Shown here piece by piece: positions 1-7,137 of a DNA stretch of 12,566 bases. Position 1 is the first letter of the stretch. Each line of letters opens with the position of its first letter. The DNA is from Methanobacterium sp. GTDB taxonomy: Archaea > Methanobacteriota > Methanobacteria > Methanobacteriales > Methanobacteriaceae. A program made the translations under genes and the position numbers. The stretch is taken from contig JAQVTJ010000043.1 of the NCBI GenBank assembly GCA_028700095.1, positions 1 to 12,566 of the forward strand. Reading direction: 5' to 3'. The notes beneath the pieces were generated by a model. It did not search any database. It was not told where the DNA came from and worked only from the letters and a program-made list of their open reading frames with translations.

Positions 1-327
1 AAAAATATGGCAGATATTGTTGATGGAATGGTGAGTAAGAGTATAACTGCATTTCTAAATGAAGACATGGGTCTGGTAAGGGAAATAAAAAAGGATGATG
101 ACAAAGTGGATGATCTATTTGATCATGCCCTTCAGGATATATCTAATAGTATGTTCCAAGAGAAAGATGCTATATCCTTCCTGATATATCTGTTATTTGT
201 TGCAAGGTTTCTTGAGAGAATTGCTGACAGAGCAGAAAACATAGGGGACAGAACCATCTATATGGTTACATGTGAAAAACCAGGTGTAGCAAGTAAATTA
301 GATGGATTAGTTAAAGATAAAAAATAA
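1..327 (+). CDS. phoU: PhoU-family phosphate regulator, 3' end only
   Basis: This is the C-terminal half of a PhoU-type protein. The reading frame is open to the first base of the window, and 108 residues are visible where a full PhoU has about 215-220, so the start lies outside. The visible part is helical. It carries the second PhoU repeat signature ERIADRAENIGDR, an E-xxx-D type metal-binding helix (about nt 214-252), followed by IYMVTCE, the usual PhoU ending. PhoU proteins sit at the membrane with the PstSCAB phosphate transporter and dampen phosphate uptake. Archaeal copies usually end a pst operon, so pst genes are expected just left of the window (inference). The Asp-Arg at the usual Asp-His of the motif is a small deviation. 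It ends in TAA and converges on the fumarase gene. Confidence 0.88.
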   Translation, partial: KNMADIVDGMVSKSITAFLNEDMGLVREIKKDDDKVDDLFDHALQDISNSMFQEKDAISFLIYLLFVARFLERIADRAENIGDRTIYMVTCEKPGVASKLDGLVKDKK

Positions 328-334
328 AAATTTC

Positions 335-376
335 TTATAATACCCACTTTTTTAAATCCCTACATCTGGGTAATAA
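335..376. terminator. Possible hairpin/T-tract between convergent genes
   Basis: Eight bases after the phoU stop there is an inverted repeat. TTAT-aa-TACCCA (335-346) pairs with TGGGTA-ATAA (367-376), leaving an AA bulge and a 20-base loop. A T6 run (348-353) falls inside the loop. Archaeal termination mainly uses the T-run itself, so this could end phoU transcription. It may also matter for the oncoming fumarase transcript. The rest of the 165-base gap (to 492) shows nothing else I can support. Confidence 0.35.
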
Positions 377-492
377 CATATTTTATAATGGTATTAGGTG
401 TTAGTATCTATAATTTATATTATGGGATATGAAAGTTTTTATTTGGAACCATATAACTTCTAAAATTTATATTATTTTACGGGTTATTTGTC

Positions 493-1326
493 TTATATAA
501 TGGTGCTTGCATGTCTTGCAGCCCAACATTGTATGCAAATACCAATGGGCAGACCTGCAGTATGGGTGTCTATAAGTTCTACTTTAACATCTAAGGCCGT
601 AGTATTACCTCCTAAGCCCATTGGACCAATTCCTGTTGCATTTACAAGTTCAAGTAATTCTTGTTCTAATTTAGCTAATCTTTTATTAGGATTTTTAGAA
701 TTAACATCCCTTAAAAGAGCTTTTTTAGCAAGTTTCAAAGCATAATCTGATGATCCTCCAATTCCTACCCCTATCCTTGTGGGTGGACATGGTTTTCCAC
801 CTGCTGCAAGAATTGTTTCAACTACAAAGTTTTTTATTCCATCAACACCCTCACCAGGTAATCCCATTTTCATTGCATTATTATTTTCTGATCCGAATCC
901 TTTTGGAAAAACAGTTAATTCAATATAATTTCCTTCAATTAATTCAATATCTACAATAGGAACACCTATACCTGTATTGGTACCGGTATTTTCTCTTGTT
1001 AAGGGATCAACAACATTAGGACGTAAGGGTACTTCTATTGTTGCTTTTTCAACTCCATTTTTTATTCCTTTATATAAGTTTTCGACTTTTACATTACCAA
1101 GTTTTACAAATATTATAGGCAACCCTGTATCTTGACACATTGGAATATTATTTTTATGTGCTGCTTCAATATTATCAAGTATTGCCTTTAAATTAAGCCT
1201 AGCTGTTTTATTTGTTTCATTAAAATAGGCGTGATTCAAAGCATTCTTCACATCATTTGGTAGTTCAATAACAGAATTTTTATAGAGAAATAAAATAGTA
1301 TCTTCAATTTGTTTCTGTGTAATCAT
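493..1326 (-). CDS. fumA: Fumarate hydratase class I, alpha (N-terminal) subunit
   Basis: This is the alpha subunit of the two-subunit, oxygen-sensitive [4Fe-4S] fumarase, which interconverts fumarate and L-malate in the incomplete TCA cycle of methanogens. At 277 residues it has the size of the archaeal separate alpha subunit. Motifs visible are PMCQDTG (C64), PKGFGSEN (141-148), GGKPCPPT (C180) and IQCWAARH (C267). The three cysteines match the cluster ligands of the family. The beta subunit (swivelling C-terminal domain) is not in this window and must lie elsewhere. The gene is on the same strand as the por operon, 229 bases downstream of porF, with T-tracts in between, so it is probably transcribed separately. 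L(+)-tartrate dehydratase alpha is a close paralogue and cannot be fully excluded, but fumarase is the expected role in a methanogen. Confidence 0.87.
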   Translation of the reverse strand: MITQKQIEDTILFLYKNSVIELPNDVKNALNHAYFNETNKTARLNLKAILDNIEAAHKNNIPMCQDTGLPIIFVKLGNVKVENLYKGIKNGVEKATIEVPLRPNVVDPLTRENTGTNTGIGVPIVDIELIEGNYIELTVFPKGFGSENNNAMKMGLPGEGVDGIKNFVVETILAAGGKPCPPTRIGVGIGGSSDYALKLAKKALLRDVNSKNPNKRLAKLEQELLELVNATGIGPMGLGGNTTALDVKVELIDTHTAGLPIGICIQCWAARHASTII

Positions 1327-1376
1327 ATAAACCAGCTCTAATATAATACTTAAAGTTTTTATTTATTTAATATTTA

Positions 1377-1388
1377 TTATATATTAAA
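1377..1388 (-). promoter_or_regulatory. Candidate TATA box for fumarase
   Basis: Read on the minus strand this is TTTAATATATAA. Transcription starting about 26 bases downstream would leave a leader of roughly 29 bases before the ATG at 1326. The surrounding DNA is nearly all A and T, so such boxes arise easily by chance and the call is weak. Confidence 0.3.
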
Positions 1389-1497
1389 TGAAATTCGAAA
1401 GAATATAACTTATTTATCTAATGAAGCCTTTATATAAATTAGTTTTTATTAAATATTTAAGGTTGTAAAGAAAAATAAAAAAAATAGTATTATATCT

Positions 1498-1548
1498 AAA
1501 AAAAAAATTTTTTTTAATAAAAAATTTAAAATGAAATAGAAAAAAAAA
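1498..1548 (-). terminator. T-tract terminator region after the por operon
   Basis: Two long T-runs appear on the minus strand just after the porF stop: T9 at 1548-1540 and T10 at 1507-1498. The second is preceded by A8, so 1498-1515 reads A10T8 on the plus strand. Runs of T on the non-template strand are the known archaeal termination signal, so these probably end the porCDABEF transcript. The whole 1327-1555 gap is very A/T-rich and otherwise holds only the candidate fumarase promoter. Confidence 0.6.
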
Positions 1549-1555
1549 TATTTCC

Positions 1556-1987
1556 CTAATATTTCAGTATCATTTTAACTTTCTGAAGTTCTTCTGCAAT
1601 TTTGTCACGTTTTTGTGTTAAAATATCTTCTGAATCAATTTTAAGTGCTTCTTTAGGACATGTTATAACACAAAGAGGTATATCTCTATCTATGCATAGA
1701 TTGCATTTTTTAGCAATTCCTAATTCATCCATATGTATGGCACCTATAGGACATGAATCTCTACATAATCCACAACCTATACATTGGTCTTCCATAATTA
1801 TTATGGCACCATCATTTTCAACAATTGCATTTTCTGGACAGATAGTCATACAAGGTGCTCTGTCTTTAGCACAATGAAGACAGTGTACTGGAACTCCACT
1901 TATAATTCTTATTGCATTTTGCGGACATTCCCGCTCACATCGTGAACATTCATCACAGAGTTCTGGTTTTGAAATTAATTCTTTCAT
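1556..1987 (-). CDS. porF: PorF: polyferredoxin-like electron carrier of pyruvate oxidoreductase
   Basis: A 143-residue iron-sulfur protein with 16 cysteines in four groups: C11/14/17/21, C36/39/46/50, C69/72/75/79 and C95/98/106/110, each followed by proline in most cases. This predicts four [4Fe-4S] clusters. The spacing of groups two and four (CxxC, six residues, CxxxC) is that of the HycB/DmsB-like ferredoxin subunits. It is the last gene of porCDABEF. In Methanococcus, porE and porF products are known to support electron delivery to POR, so this is likely an intermediate electron carrier for anabolic pyruvate synthesis in the cytoplasm. A textbook AGGAGGT (1999-1993) sits 5 bases before the ATG, inside the last codons of porE, and only one base separates porE's TGA from this ATG, so translation is probably coupled. 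A charged helical tail (about 120-140) follows the clusters. Confidence 0.85.
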   Translation of the reverse strand: MKELISKPELCDECSRCERECPQNAIRIISGVPVHCLHCAKDRAPCMTICPENAIVENDGAIIIMEDQCIGCGLCRDSCPIGAIHMDELGIAKKCNLCIDRDIPLCVITCPKEALKIDSEDILTQKRDKIAEELQKVKMILKY

Positions 1988-1988
1988 T

Positions 1989-2495
1989 TCAGACCTCCTT
2001 GTGTAGAATTTTTTTAGTTCTCGAGTTAGCTGTTAAAATACCAATCATATTAGTATTTTTTCTTTTATTTTTACCTAAACCACTGAGCTTGTCAATATGT
2101 TCTTTTTGTTTATCAATTTTCATCCTTTCAGTATCTACCTTTGCTATGGCCCGTTTAGAGCATGCTGTGATACAGGCAGGTGTGTCTTTATCAGGGCATT
2201 GATGACATTTATGTGCTTTTTTTTCATGTATGTTTATGGAACCAAATGGACATACCATCATACATAAGCCGCAGCCAATACATTTTTCAGTGATAATGTC
2301 AATATCCATTGCATATGTTGGGCATATCATCTTACATGGGGCATCTTCGCATTGTTGGCAGATTATTGGATAGAATGATCCTTCAATCTCCCTTACAGAG
2401 ATCCTTGATGTTCCATAGAGTTTGCTGCAAGCTTCTTCACAGTCTCTGCAGCCATCACAGAGGTCGGGTTGAATCAGTATCTTATCCAAGTTCAT
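1989..2495 (-). CDS. porE: PorE: polyferredoxin-like electron carrier of pyruvate oxidoreductase
   Basis: A 168-residue protein with 16 cysteines in four sets: C13/16/19/23, C46/49/54/58, C72/75/78/82 and C97/100/108/112, implying four [4Fe-4S] clusters. The order and spacing parallel PorF, so the two look like diverged paralogues. PorE differs by a longer insert between the first two sets and a basic C-terminal tail of about 55 residues, rich in Lys, with no cysteine. It belongs with porB upstream and porF downstream. In Methanococcus the equivalent gene is needed for full POR activity, which supports a role in passing electrons to the POR enzyme. Its start follows porB's TAG by six bases; the only SD-like bases are the G-run in AGGGGGAT, just two bases from the ATG, which is unusually close. 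The PDLCDGC start matches the family, so I keep it. Confidence 0.85.
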   Translation of the reverse strand: MNLDKILIQPDLCDGCRDCEEACSKLYGTSRISVREIEGSFYPIICQQCEDAPCKMICPTYAMDIDIITEKCIGCGLCMMVCPFGSINIHEKKAHKCHQCPDKDTPACITACSKRAIAKVDTERMKIDKQKEHIDKLSGLGKNKRKNTNMIGILTANSRTKKILHKEV

Positions 2496-2501
2496 ATCCC
2501 C

Positions 2502-3368
2502 CTATATCTTAAGCTCAGTGCAGATTGCATCTACATGGCTTTGGATCTTTTCTTTTTCAATGTCAGTTAAATGTTTAAATCTTTTCTGTGCATCCAAATA
2601 TTCTTTAACCATTCTTCTTTGGATTGGTTTGTATGTGACTTTGAATTCACCTTCTTCTATTTCATAGAGTATCCATGATCCTGTTTCAACTGCTAATCTT
2701 CCAAGTTCTATGGTTTGAGCAGGATTGTAACCCCATCCAGTTGTACATGGTTGTTGTAAATGGATATATGCAGGTCCTTCAATTTCTGCTGCTTTTTTCA
2801 CTTTTTTCATGAGATCTTCAGGATATGATATTGAAGCAGTTGCTACATATGGTACTCCATGGGCTGCCATTATCATGGGCATATTCTTTTTAGGTTTATT
2901 TTCACCGAAACTTTCTTTACCATGAGGTGAAGTTGTTGTTGATGCTCCGTATGGTGTTGCTCCACTTCTTTGTATACCTGTATTCATATATGCTTCATTA
3001 TCGTAACATATGTAAATTAAATTATGCTCTCTTTCCATGGCTCCTGATAGAGATTGAAGTCCAATATCTGCTGTTCCTCCGTCTCCTCCAAATACAACAA
3101 CATTTGTATCGGTTTTTCCCTGTGCTTTCAATGCAGCTTCAACACCTGATGCAACTGCTGATGCATTTTCAAATGCAACATGCATCCATGGTATTTCCCA
3201 AGAAGTTTCAGGATAAGGAGTGGTTATAACTTCTACACAGCCAGTTGCAGATATTGCTACTGTGTTTTCACCCAATACTTTGAGTGCAAGTCTAACACCT
3301 ATTGTGGCACCACATCCAGCACAACCTCTATGTCCTGGTGCTAGGAATTCCTTGTTAGGTAGTTCCAT
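2502..3368 (-). CDS. porB: Pyruvate:ferredoxin oxidoreductase (pyruvate synthase) beta subunit
   Basis: This is the thiamine-diphosphate-binding subunit, 288 residues, normal for archaeal PorB. The ThDP/Mg motif starts at GGDGG (94-98) and ends at DNEAYMNTG (123-131). Four cysteines, C16 and C19 (HRGCAGCG), C44 (ATGC) and C208 (QQPCTTGW), are those that hold the catalytic-site-proximal [4Fe-4S] cluster in this family. With PorA it forms the active site that joins acetyl-CoA and CO2 to give pyruvate, using reduced ferredoxin (the reverse of the bacterial direction). Its ATG abuts porA's TAA with no gap, and a GGAGG lies 8 bases upstream inside porA, which suggests coupled translation. The context with PorA, PorC and PorD excludes the related 2-oxoglutarate and 2-oxoisovalerate enzymes with fair confidence. 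Confidence 0.94.
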   Translation of the reverse strand: MELPNKEFLAPGHRGCAGCGATIGVRLALKVLGENTVAISATGCVEVITTPYPETSWEIPWMHVAFENASAVASGVEAALKAQGKTDTNVVVFGGDGGTADIGLQSLSGAMEREHNLIYICYDNEAYMNTGIQRSGATPYGASTTTSPHGKESFGENKPKKNMPMIMAAHGVPYVATASISYPEDLMKKVKKAAEIEGPAYIHLQQPCTTGWGYNPAQTIELGRLAVETGSWILYEIEEGEFKVTYKPIQRRMVKEYLDAQKRFKHLTDIEKEKIQSHVDAICTELKI

Positions 3369-4520
3369 TTAATGTTCCTCCTTTTTTAGTCCTATCCATT
3401 GTGTTTGTTTAGTTGGATTTTTGGTTTTTTCCATGATTTCCTTTATATCTGAAGGTTTAATATCTCTTCCTCCAAGACCTACTATGAATCCTGAGACATC
3501 TAAACCTGTGTTGGATCTGATTTCAGTGGCTAAAACTCCACCTATACTGAAGCAAACATTTTTATCAATCACACCAATTTTTGAGGCTCCTTTCAGTGCT
3601 TCGTATATTTGGGTTTTTGGAAATGGTCTGAAAACTCTTACACGTACTAATCCAACTTTTTCTCCAGCATCTCTAAGTTCATCCACAACATCTTTAATTG
3701 TACTGCATATGGATCCCATTGCAACAATTATAACATCTGCATCTTCAGATCGGTATTTTTCAACAAAATCATAATCTCTTCCGAAAATCTCTGAAAATTC
3801 AGTATGAGCTTTAGCTATTATTTCCTGGGATCTTTCCATTGCTAATTCCATATCATAACGTGCATCCATATAGTAGCTTGGATCTGTAAATGTACCAATT
3901 GACATGGGCTTTTTTGTATCGAGATAGGCATGATCTGGTTTATACTTAGGTAAGAATTTATTTACATCCTCTTTTGCAGGTATGTTAACTGGATCCACAG
4001 TATGTGTTAATATAAAACCATCTATACATACCATACTAGGAAGAAGTACATTTTTATCTTCTGAAATTCTGTAGGCCATTAATATAGAGTCAAGGGCTTC
4101 TTGTCCATCTTCTGCATATATTTGTATCCATCCTGCATCTCTTTCTGATATTGAATCCTGTTGATCATTCCAAATACTTAACGGTGCAGATAATGCTCTG
4201 TTAGCATCAGCCATAACCACAGGTAATCTTAAACCTGCAGCTGCAAAGCTTATCTCATGCATCAAAGCAAGTCCCTGTGATGATGTTGCTGTAAATACCC
4301 TTACACCTGTACCAGAAGCACCTAAACTTGCACTTATTGCACTGTGCTCTGATTCCACCATTATATACTCTGAATCTAGATCTCCATCTGCAACATATTT
4401 TGCAAGGTATTCAGATATGGTTGTTTGTGGTGTTATGGGATAAACTGGAATTACCTCGGGATTTGCAAGTTTAACTGCTTCTGCAATTGCTTGGTTTGCA
4501 GACATCACTTTAGTAACCAT
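3369..4520 (-). CDS. porA: Pyruvate:ferredoxin oxidoreductase (pyruvate synthase) alpha subunit
   Basis: A 383-residue alpha subunit of usual length. The N-terminal pyrimidine-binding domain (about 1-170) shows YPITPQT (27-33), VESEHSA (55-61, with the glutamate that activates ThDP), TSSQGL, NRALSAP (R108) and the substrate-region WNDQQDS (117-123). The C-terminal transketolase-like domain (about 262-365) has VIIVAMGS and VRVFRPFP. Together with PorB it builds the ThDP active site of pyruvate synthase, which in autotrophic or acetate-assimilating methanogens feeds acetyl-CoA into biosynthesis. Only one base lies between porD's TAA and its ATG, and a GGAGAGAG ribosome site is within the porD end. 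There are no odd residues and no truncation. Confidence 0.94.
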   Translation of the reverse strand: MVTKVMSANQAIAEAVKLANPEVIPVYPITPQTTISEYLAKYVADGDLDSEYIMVESEHSAISASLGASGTGVRVFTATSSQGLALMHEISFAAAGLRLPVVMADANRALSAPLSIWNDQQDSISERDAGWIQIYAEDGQEALDSILMAYRISEDKNVLLPSMVCIDGFILTHTVDPVNIPAKEDVNKFLPKYKPDHAYLDTKKPMSIGTFTDPSYYMDARYDMELAMERSQEIIAKAHTEFSEIFGRDYDFVEKYRSEDADVIIVAMGSICSTIKDVVDELRDAGEKVGLVRVRVFRPFPKTQIYEALKGASKIGVIDKNVCFSIGGVLATEIRSNTGLDVSGFIVGLGGRDIKPSDIKEIMEKTKNPTKQTQWIGLKKEEH

Positions 4521-4521
4521 T

Positions 4522-4764
4522 TTATTCTCTCTCCATTTTTATTGCTTTGACAGGACATTCTACTTCACATATCCCGCATCCTTTACAGAAATCATAGTCA
4601 ATATCATAATCCTTATTTATACATCCTTCCGGACAAAACATATAACAGTTTACACATTTTATACAGGTTTCTTTGTCAAGTGTTGGTTTAAATGTTCTCC
4701 AGCTGCCTGTTTTGTTTTGACGGGTACTGCCTGGTTCTTTAACACCTGCTCCTATTGATACCAT
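4522..4764 (-). CDS. porD: Pyruvate:ferredoxin oxidoreductase delta (ferredoxin-like) subunit
   Basis: An 80-residue 2[4Fe-4S] ferredoxin-type subunit. The two clusters are set by C34/37/40 with C70, and C60/63/66 with C44. C48 is an additional cysteine also common in PorD proteins. The N-terminal piece with GSTRQNKTGSWR is typical of PorD and docks to the alpha/beta core. It carries electrons between the ThDP-proximal cluster in PorB and external ferredoxin or PorE/PorF. An AGGTGAT ribosome site lies just before the ATG, a close match to the anti-SD of methanogen 16S rRNA. A 25-base gap separates it from porC upstream, the largest gap inside the operon. Confidence 0.93.
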   Translation of the reverse strand: MVSIGAGVKEPGSTRQNKTGSWRTFKPTLDKETCIKCVNCYMFCPEGCINKDYDIDYDFCKGCGICEVECPVKAIKMERE

Positions 4765-4789
4765 AAAATCACCTTTATATTATTAAAAT

Positions 4790-5329
4790 TTATTTATCTA
4801 TTTTTTTTGCAGTATTATAAGCTAGTGTTGCGGCTTTGGCGTTCTTTTCACCTATTTTTCCACTAAAAGTTTCATTTATAATTTTTATAATTGATTCGAT
4901 TGAAACTGCACCAGTAACACCTGCAAATGCCCCTAAGAGTATAGTATTAACAATTGGAACACCTAAAATATCAAGTGCAATACCTGTTGCATCTACTTTA
5001 TGGATATCTGCACCTTCAGTTTTTTCTATACTATTCTTGGTGTTAATTATTAATTTTCCTCCCTCTTTGAGCCCTGAAAACACATCTACAACTTTTAATA
5101 AGCCGTCATCTAAAACTAATACGTAATCAGGATTGTAAATTTGATATCTTCTTCTAATTGGTTGATCATCTATTCTAGTAAACGCCATAACAGGAGCACC
5201 CCTTCTTTCAACTCCAAAAAATGGGAATGCTTGGCAGTATTTACCGTCTTCAAATGCGGCTTTTGCAAGTATCTCTGCTGCTGTAACTGCACCCTGTCCT
5301 CCGCGTCCGTGAAAGCGAACTTCAATCAT
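4790..5329 (-). CDS. porC: Pyruvate:ferredoxin oxidoreductase gamma subunit
   Basis: The first gene of porCDABEF encodes the gamma subunit (179 residues), the domain that in fused POR enzymes shapes the CoA-binding side. Family signatures are HGRGGQG (7-13), AFPFFGVERRGAPV (34-47) and a central LVLDD. Two starts are possible: a GTG at 5332 and an ATG at 5329, directly adjacent. GGAGGT at 5342-5337 stands 4 bases before GTG and 7 before ATG. The ATG gives the MIEVRFHGRGGQG start usual for archaeal PorC, so I chose it. The promoter region and a perfect palindrome lie immediately upstream, so control of the operon should act here. Confidence 0.93.
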   Translation of the reverse strand: MIEVRFHGRGGQGAVTAAEILAKAAFEDGKYCQAFPFFGVERRGAPVMAFTRIDDQPIRRRYQIYNPDYVLVLDDGLLKVVDVFSGLKEGGKLIINTKNSIEKTEGADIHKVDATGIALDILGVPIVNTILLGAFAGVTGAVSIESIIKIINETFSGKIGEKNAKAATLAYNTAKKIDK

Positions 5330-5336
5330 CACTTAT

Positions 5337-5342
5337 ACCTCC
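5337..5342 (-). promoter_or_regulatory. Ribosome binding site of porC
   Basis: The minus strand reads GGAGGT. It is 7 bases before the ATG at 5329 and 4 before the GTG at 5332; the normal spacing favours the ATG. Confidence 0.7.
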
Positions 5343-5346
5343 ATTA

Positions 5347-5364
5347 ATAATGGTTAACCATTAT
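5347..5364. promoter_or_regulatory. Perfect 18-bp palindrome, candidate operator of the por operon
   Basis: ATAATGGTTAACCATTAT is its own exact reverse complement. It lies between the putative por TATA box (5371-5384) and the ribosome site. About 26 bases downstream of the TATA centre puts the transcription start near 5352, inside the palindrome, the classic position for an archaeal repressor to block polymerase. A further half-site, TTGGTTAT, stands at about 5390-5397 on the other side of the TATA box. That it binds a regulator is inference; the symmetry is directly visible. Confidence 0.5.
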
Positions 5365-5370
5365 GGGTTG

Positions 5371-5384
5371 TTATATATATATAC
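5371..5384. promoter_or_regulatory. Candidate TATA box shared by divergent promoters
   Basis: TTATATATATATAC sits in the 117-base space between porC (minus) and the DHPS-like gene (plus). The alternating TA core reads as a TATA box in both directions. Leftward it predicts a por leader of about 23 bases. Rightward it would give a leader near 38 bases for the DHPS-like gene, although another box, TTAAATATAT (5421-5430), could instead yield a nearly leaderless transcript. Confidence 0.45.
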
Positions 5385-5446
5385 ACATGTTGGTTATGAT
5401 CTTATAGTAACTGATCTTAGTTAAATATATTAGATGGGGCGAATTT

Positions 5447-7042
5447 ATGAGGATCCTTATAATCACAGGAAAGTTAGCAAGTCAACTTGTAAAAAGAGAA
5501 ACATCCAAATCAGAGCATGATATATGTGTACATATTATTAATACTCCCATAGCAGCATTTTTAACTCCAAAAAGGATTGTTGAAGAAATTAGGAAATATG
5601 GGGTAAATGATTCGGATAATTCTAATAAAAATCTGATCTTTAATATAAAATCATTTGACATTATATTAACACCAGGTTTAATAAGGAAAGATGTTAATTA
5701 TATTAAAGAAAAACTAGGTATTAAAACATATAAAGGACCTAAAGATGCTGCAGATATTGGAATAGTTCTTGAAATGATAGATAAGCTGGAATTATCTTCT
5801 AATGTTCCTGCTGATAAATTAATAGAAGATGAACTTAGAAAAAGAGCTTTACAATCCATTGAAGAATTTGAAAATAATAATGAAAAAATCCATAAACTTC
5901 TTAAAAAACCAGAAAATATTCTCGTTGGTAAACTACCAGTAGGGCAAGATTTTCCAATGAGAGTACTTGCAGAAATAGCTAATGCTCCATTATTAAATGA
6001 ATATGAACTATTGAAAAGAGCAGAATATTTTGTGAAATCTGGTGCAGATATGGTTGATTTAGGTATGATAGCTGGTGAAACCAAAGCAGAACATATACCT
6101 GGAATGGTAAGTCTTTTAAAGAAACATTTAGATGTTGCCATTAGTATTGATACATTAAATCCTGTTGAAATAAAATCTGCGGTTGAAGCTGGTGTTGATT
6201 TGGTTTTAAGTTTGGATCATGGTAATTGTGAAGAAGCATTACCTTATATTGAAGAAAAAAATATTCCTGCTGTTATATTACCAACAGATTATAACAAAAA
6301 TTGGGTGCCAGAAACAGTTGATGACAGAGTTAAATCCATAGAAGAAATAAGGAGAAAATGTAATAATATTGATGTTTTAGCAGATCTTATTCTTGATCCA
6401 ATTAACAGTACAAGTATAGTAGATTCTATATTAGCATGTAGACAGTTTAAAGAAAAAAATCATGAACCTGTATTTTTTGGTGTTGGAAATGTAACTGAAC
6501 TTTTAGATGCAGATTCTGTAGGGGTAAATGCACTTCTTTCAGGTATTGCAATGGAACTAGGTGCAAGTGTACTTTTCACACCAGAAGAAAGTGGAAAAAC
6601 TAGAGGTAGTGTTAAAGAACTTACAATTTCTTCAAAAATGATGTTCTTATCAAAAAACAGAAATTCTATACCAAAGGATCTGGGAATAAATCTTGTATTA
6701 TTTAAAGATAAACGTCGACCTGATATAATTCCAGAAGAATTTGATATTCCTGTTATTGAAGCAATAGAAGATTATAAATTCAGACATGATCCATTGGGCA
6801 GTTTTAAGATCATGGTTGAAGATGGACAGATAAAGGTAATTCACTATATGAAAATGAAACCTCAAATTGCAATAAAGGGAAATACAGCAAAAGCTGTTTA
6901 TGATGAAATATTAAAACGAAATTTAATTTCTAGAATGGAACATGCAACCTATTTAGGTTCAGAACTGGAAAAAGCAGAAATCGCATCTAAAATTGGTAAA
7001 AATTATATCCAAGACTTTCCACTTTTCAAGGATATAAAATAA
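5447..7042 (+). CDS. Dihydropteroate synthase-related protein (DUF6513 / pterin-binding / DUF4346 type)
   Basis: A 531-residue protein of the methanogen DHPS-related family. Three parts are visible. The N-terminal domain (about 1-130, MRILIITGKLA...) ends in a Rossmann-like DIILTPGLI segment. A TIM-barrel pterin-binding-like domain (about 160-400) has DMVDLGMIAGE (201-211), ISIDTLNP (232-239), DLILDPIN (313-320) and VFFGVGN (342-348), equivalents of the DHPS strands. The C-terminal domain (about 445-531) carries HATYLGSELEKAE and NYIQDFP, as in DUF4346. The pABA-loop STRPG of bacterial DHPS is missing, so the acceptor probably differs. A role in methanopterin biosynthesis, which uses a ribofuranosyl-aminobenzene acceptor, is plausible but unproven. 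The ATG has a weak GGGG (5436-5439) upstream. It stands alone, divergent from por, with a T8 tract after the stop. Confidence 0.8.
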   Translation: MRILIITGKLASQLVKRETSKSEHDICVHIINTPIAAFLTPKRIVEEIRKYGVNDSDNSNKNLIFNIKSFDIILTPGLIRKDVNYIKEKLGIKTYKGPKDAADIGIVLEMIDKLELSSNVPADKLIEDELRKRALQSIEEFENNNEKIHKLLKKPENILVGKLPVGQDFPMRVLAEIANAPLLNEYELLKRAEYFVKSGADMVDLGMIAGETKAEHIPGMVSLLKKHLDVAISIDTLNPVEIKSAVEAGVDLVLSLDHGNCEEALPYIEEKNIPAVILPTDYNKNWVPETVDDRVKSIEEIRRKCNNIDVLADLILDPINSTSIVDSILACRQFKEKNHEPVFFGVGNVTELLDADSVGVNALLSGIAMELGASVLFTPEESGKTRGSVKELTISSKMMFLSKNRNSIPKDLGINLVLFKDKRRPDIIPEEFDIPVIEAIEDYKFRHDPLGSFKIMVEDGQIKVIHYMKMKPQIAIKGNTAKAVYDEILKRNLISRMEHATYLGSELEKAEIASKIGKNYIQDFPLFKDIK

Positions 7043-7071
7043 GGCTTATAAAATATATAAATTTAATTCCA

Positions 7072-7079
7072 TTTTTTTT
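7072..7079 (+). terminator. T8 tract after the DHPS-like gene
   Basis: A run of eight T lies 29 bases after the TAA at 7042 and fits an archaeal intrinsic terminator. A possible TATA box for the next gene, AAATATATAA (7051-7060), overlaps this short gap. Confidence 0.45.
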
Positions 7080-7137
7080 AATATTATTAATAATTATATA
7101 AATTTAATGATAATCTATCTAAATAGGAGAACATAAT

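Noticed and set aside
1498..1515. A10T8 block considered as an origin element or curved-DNA signal
   Set aside because: Explained more simply as a T-tract terminator behind the por operon; no repeated origin boxes or replication gene nearby.
1602..2202. Plus-strand frames opposite porE and porF
   Set aside because: They are antisense to genes with complete sets of Fe-S cysteine motifs and show no family features.
5698..6141. Minus-strand frame of 147 codons
   Set aside because: Opposite the DHPS-like coding region; Ser-rich, low-complexity product without a recognisable domain.
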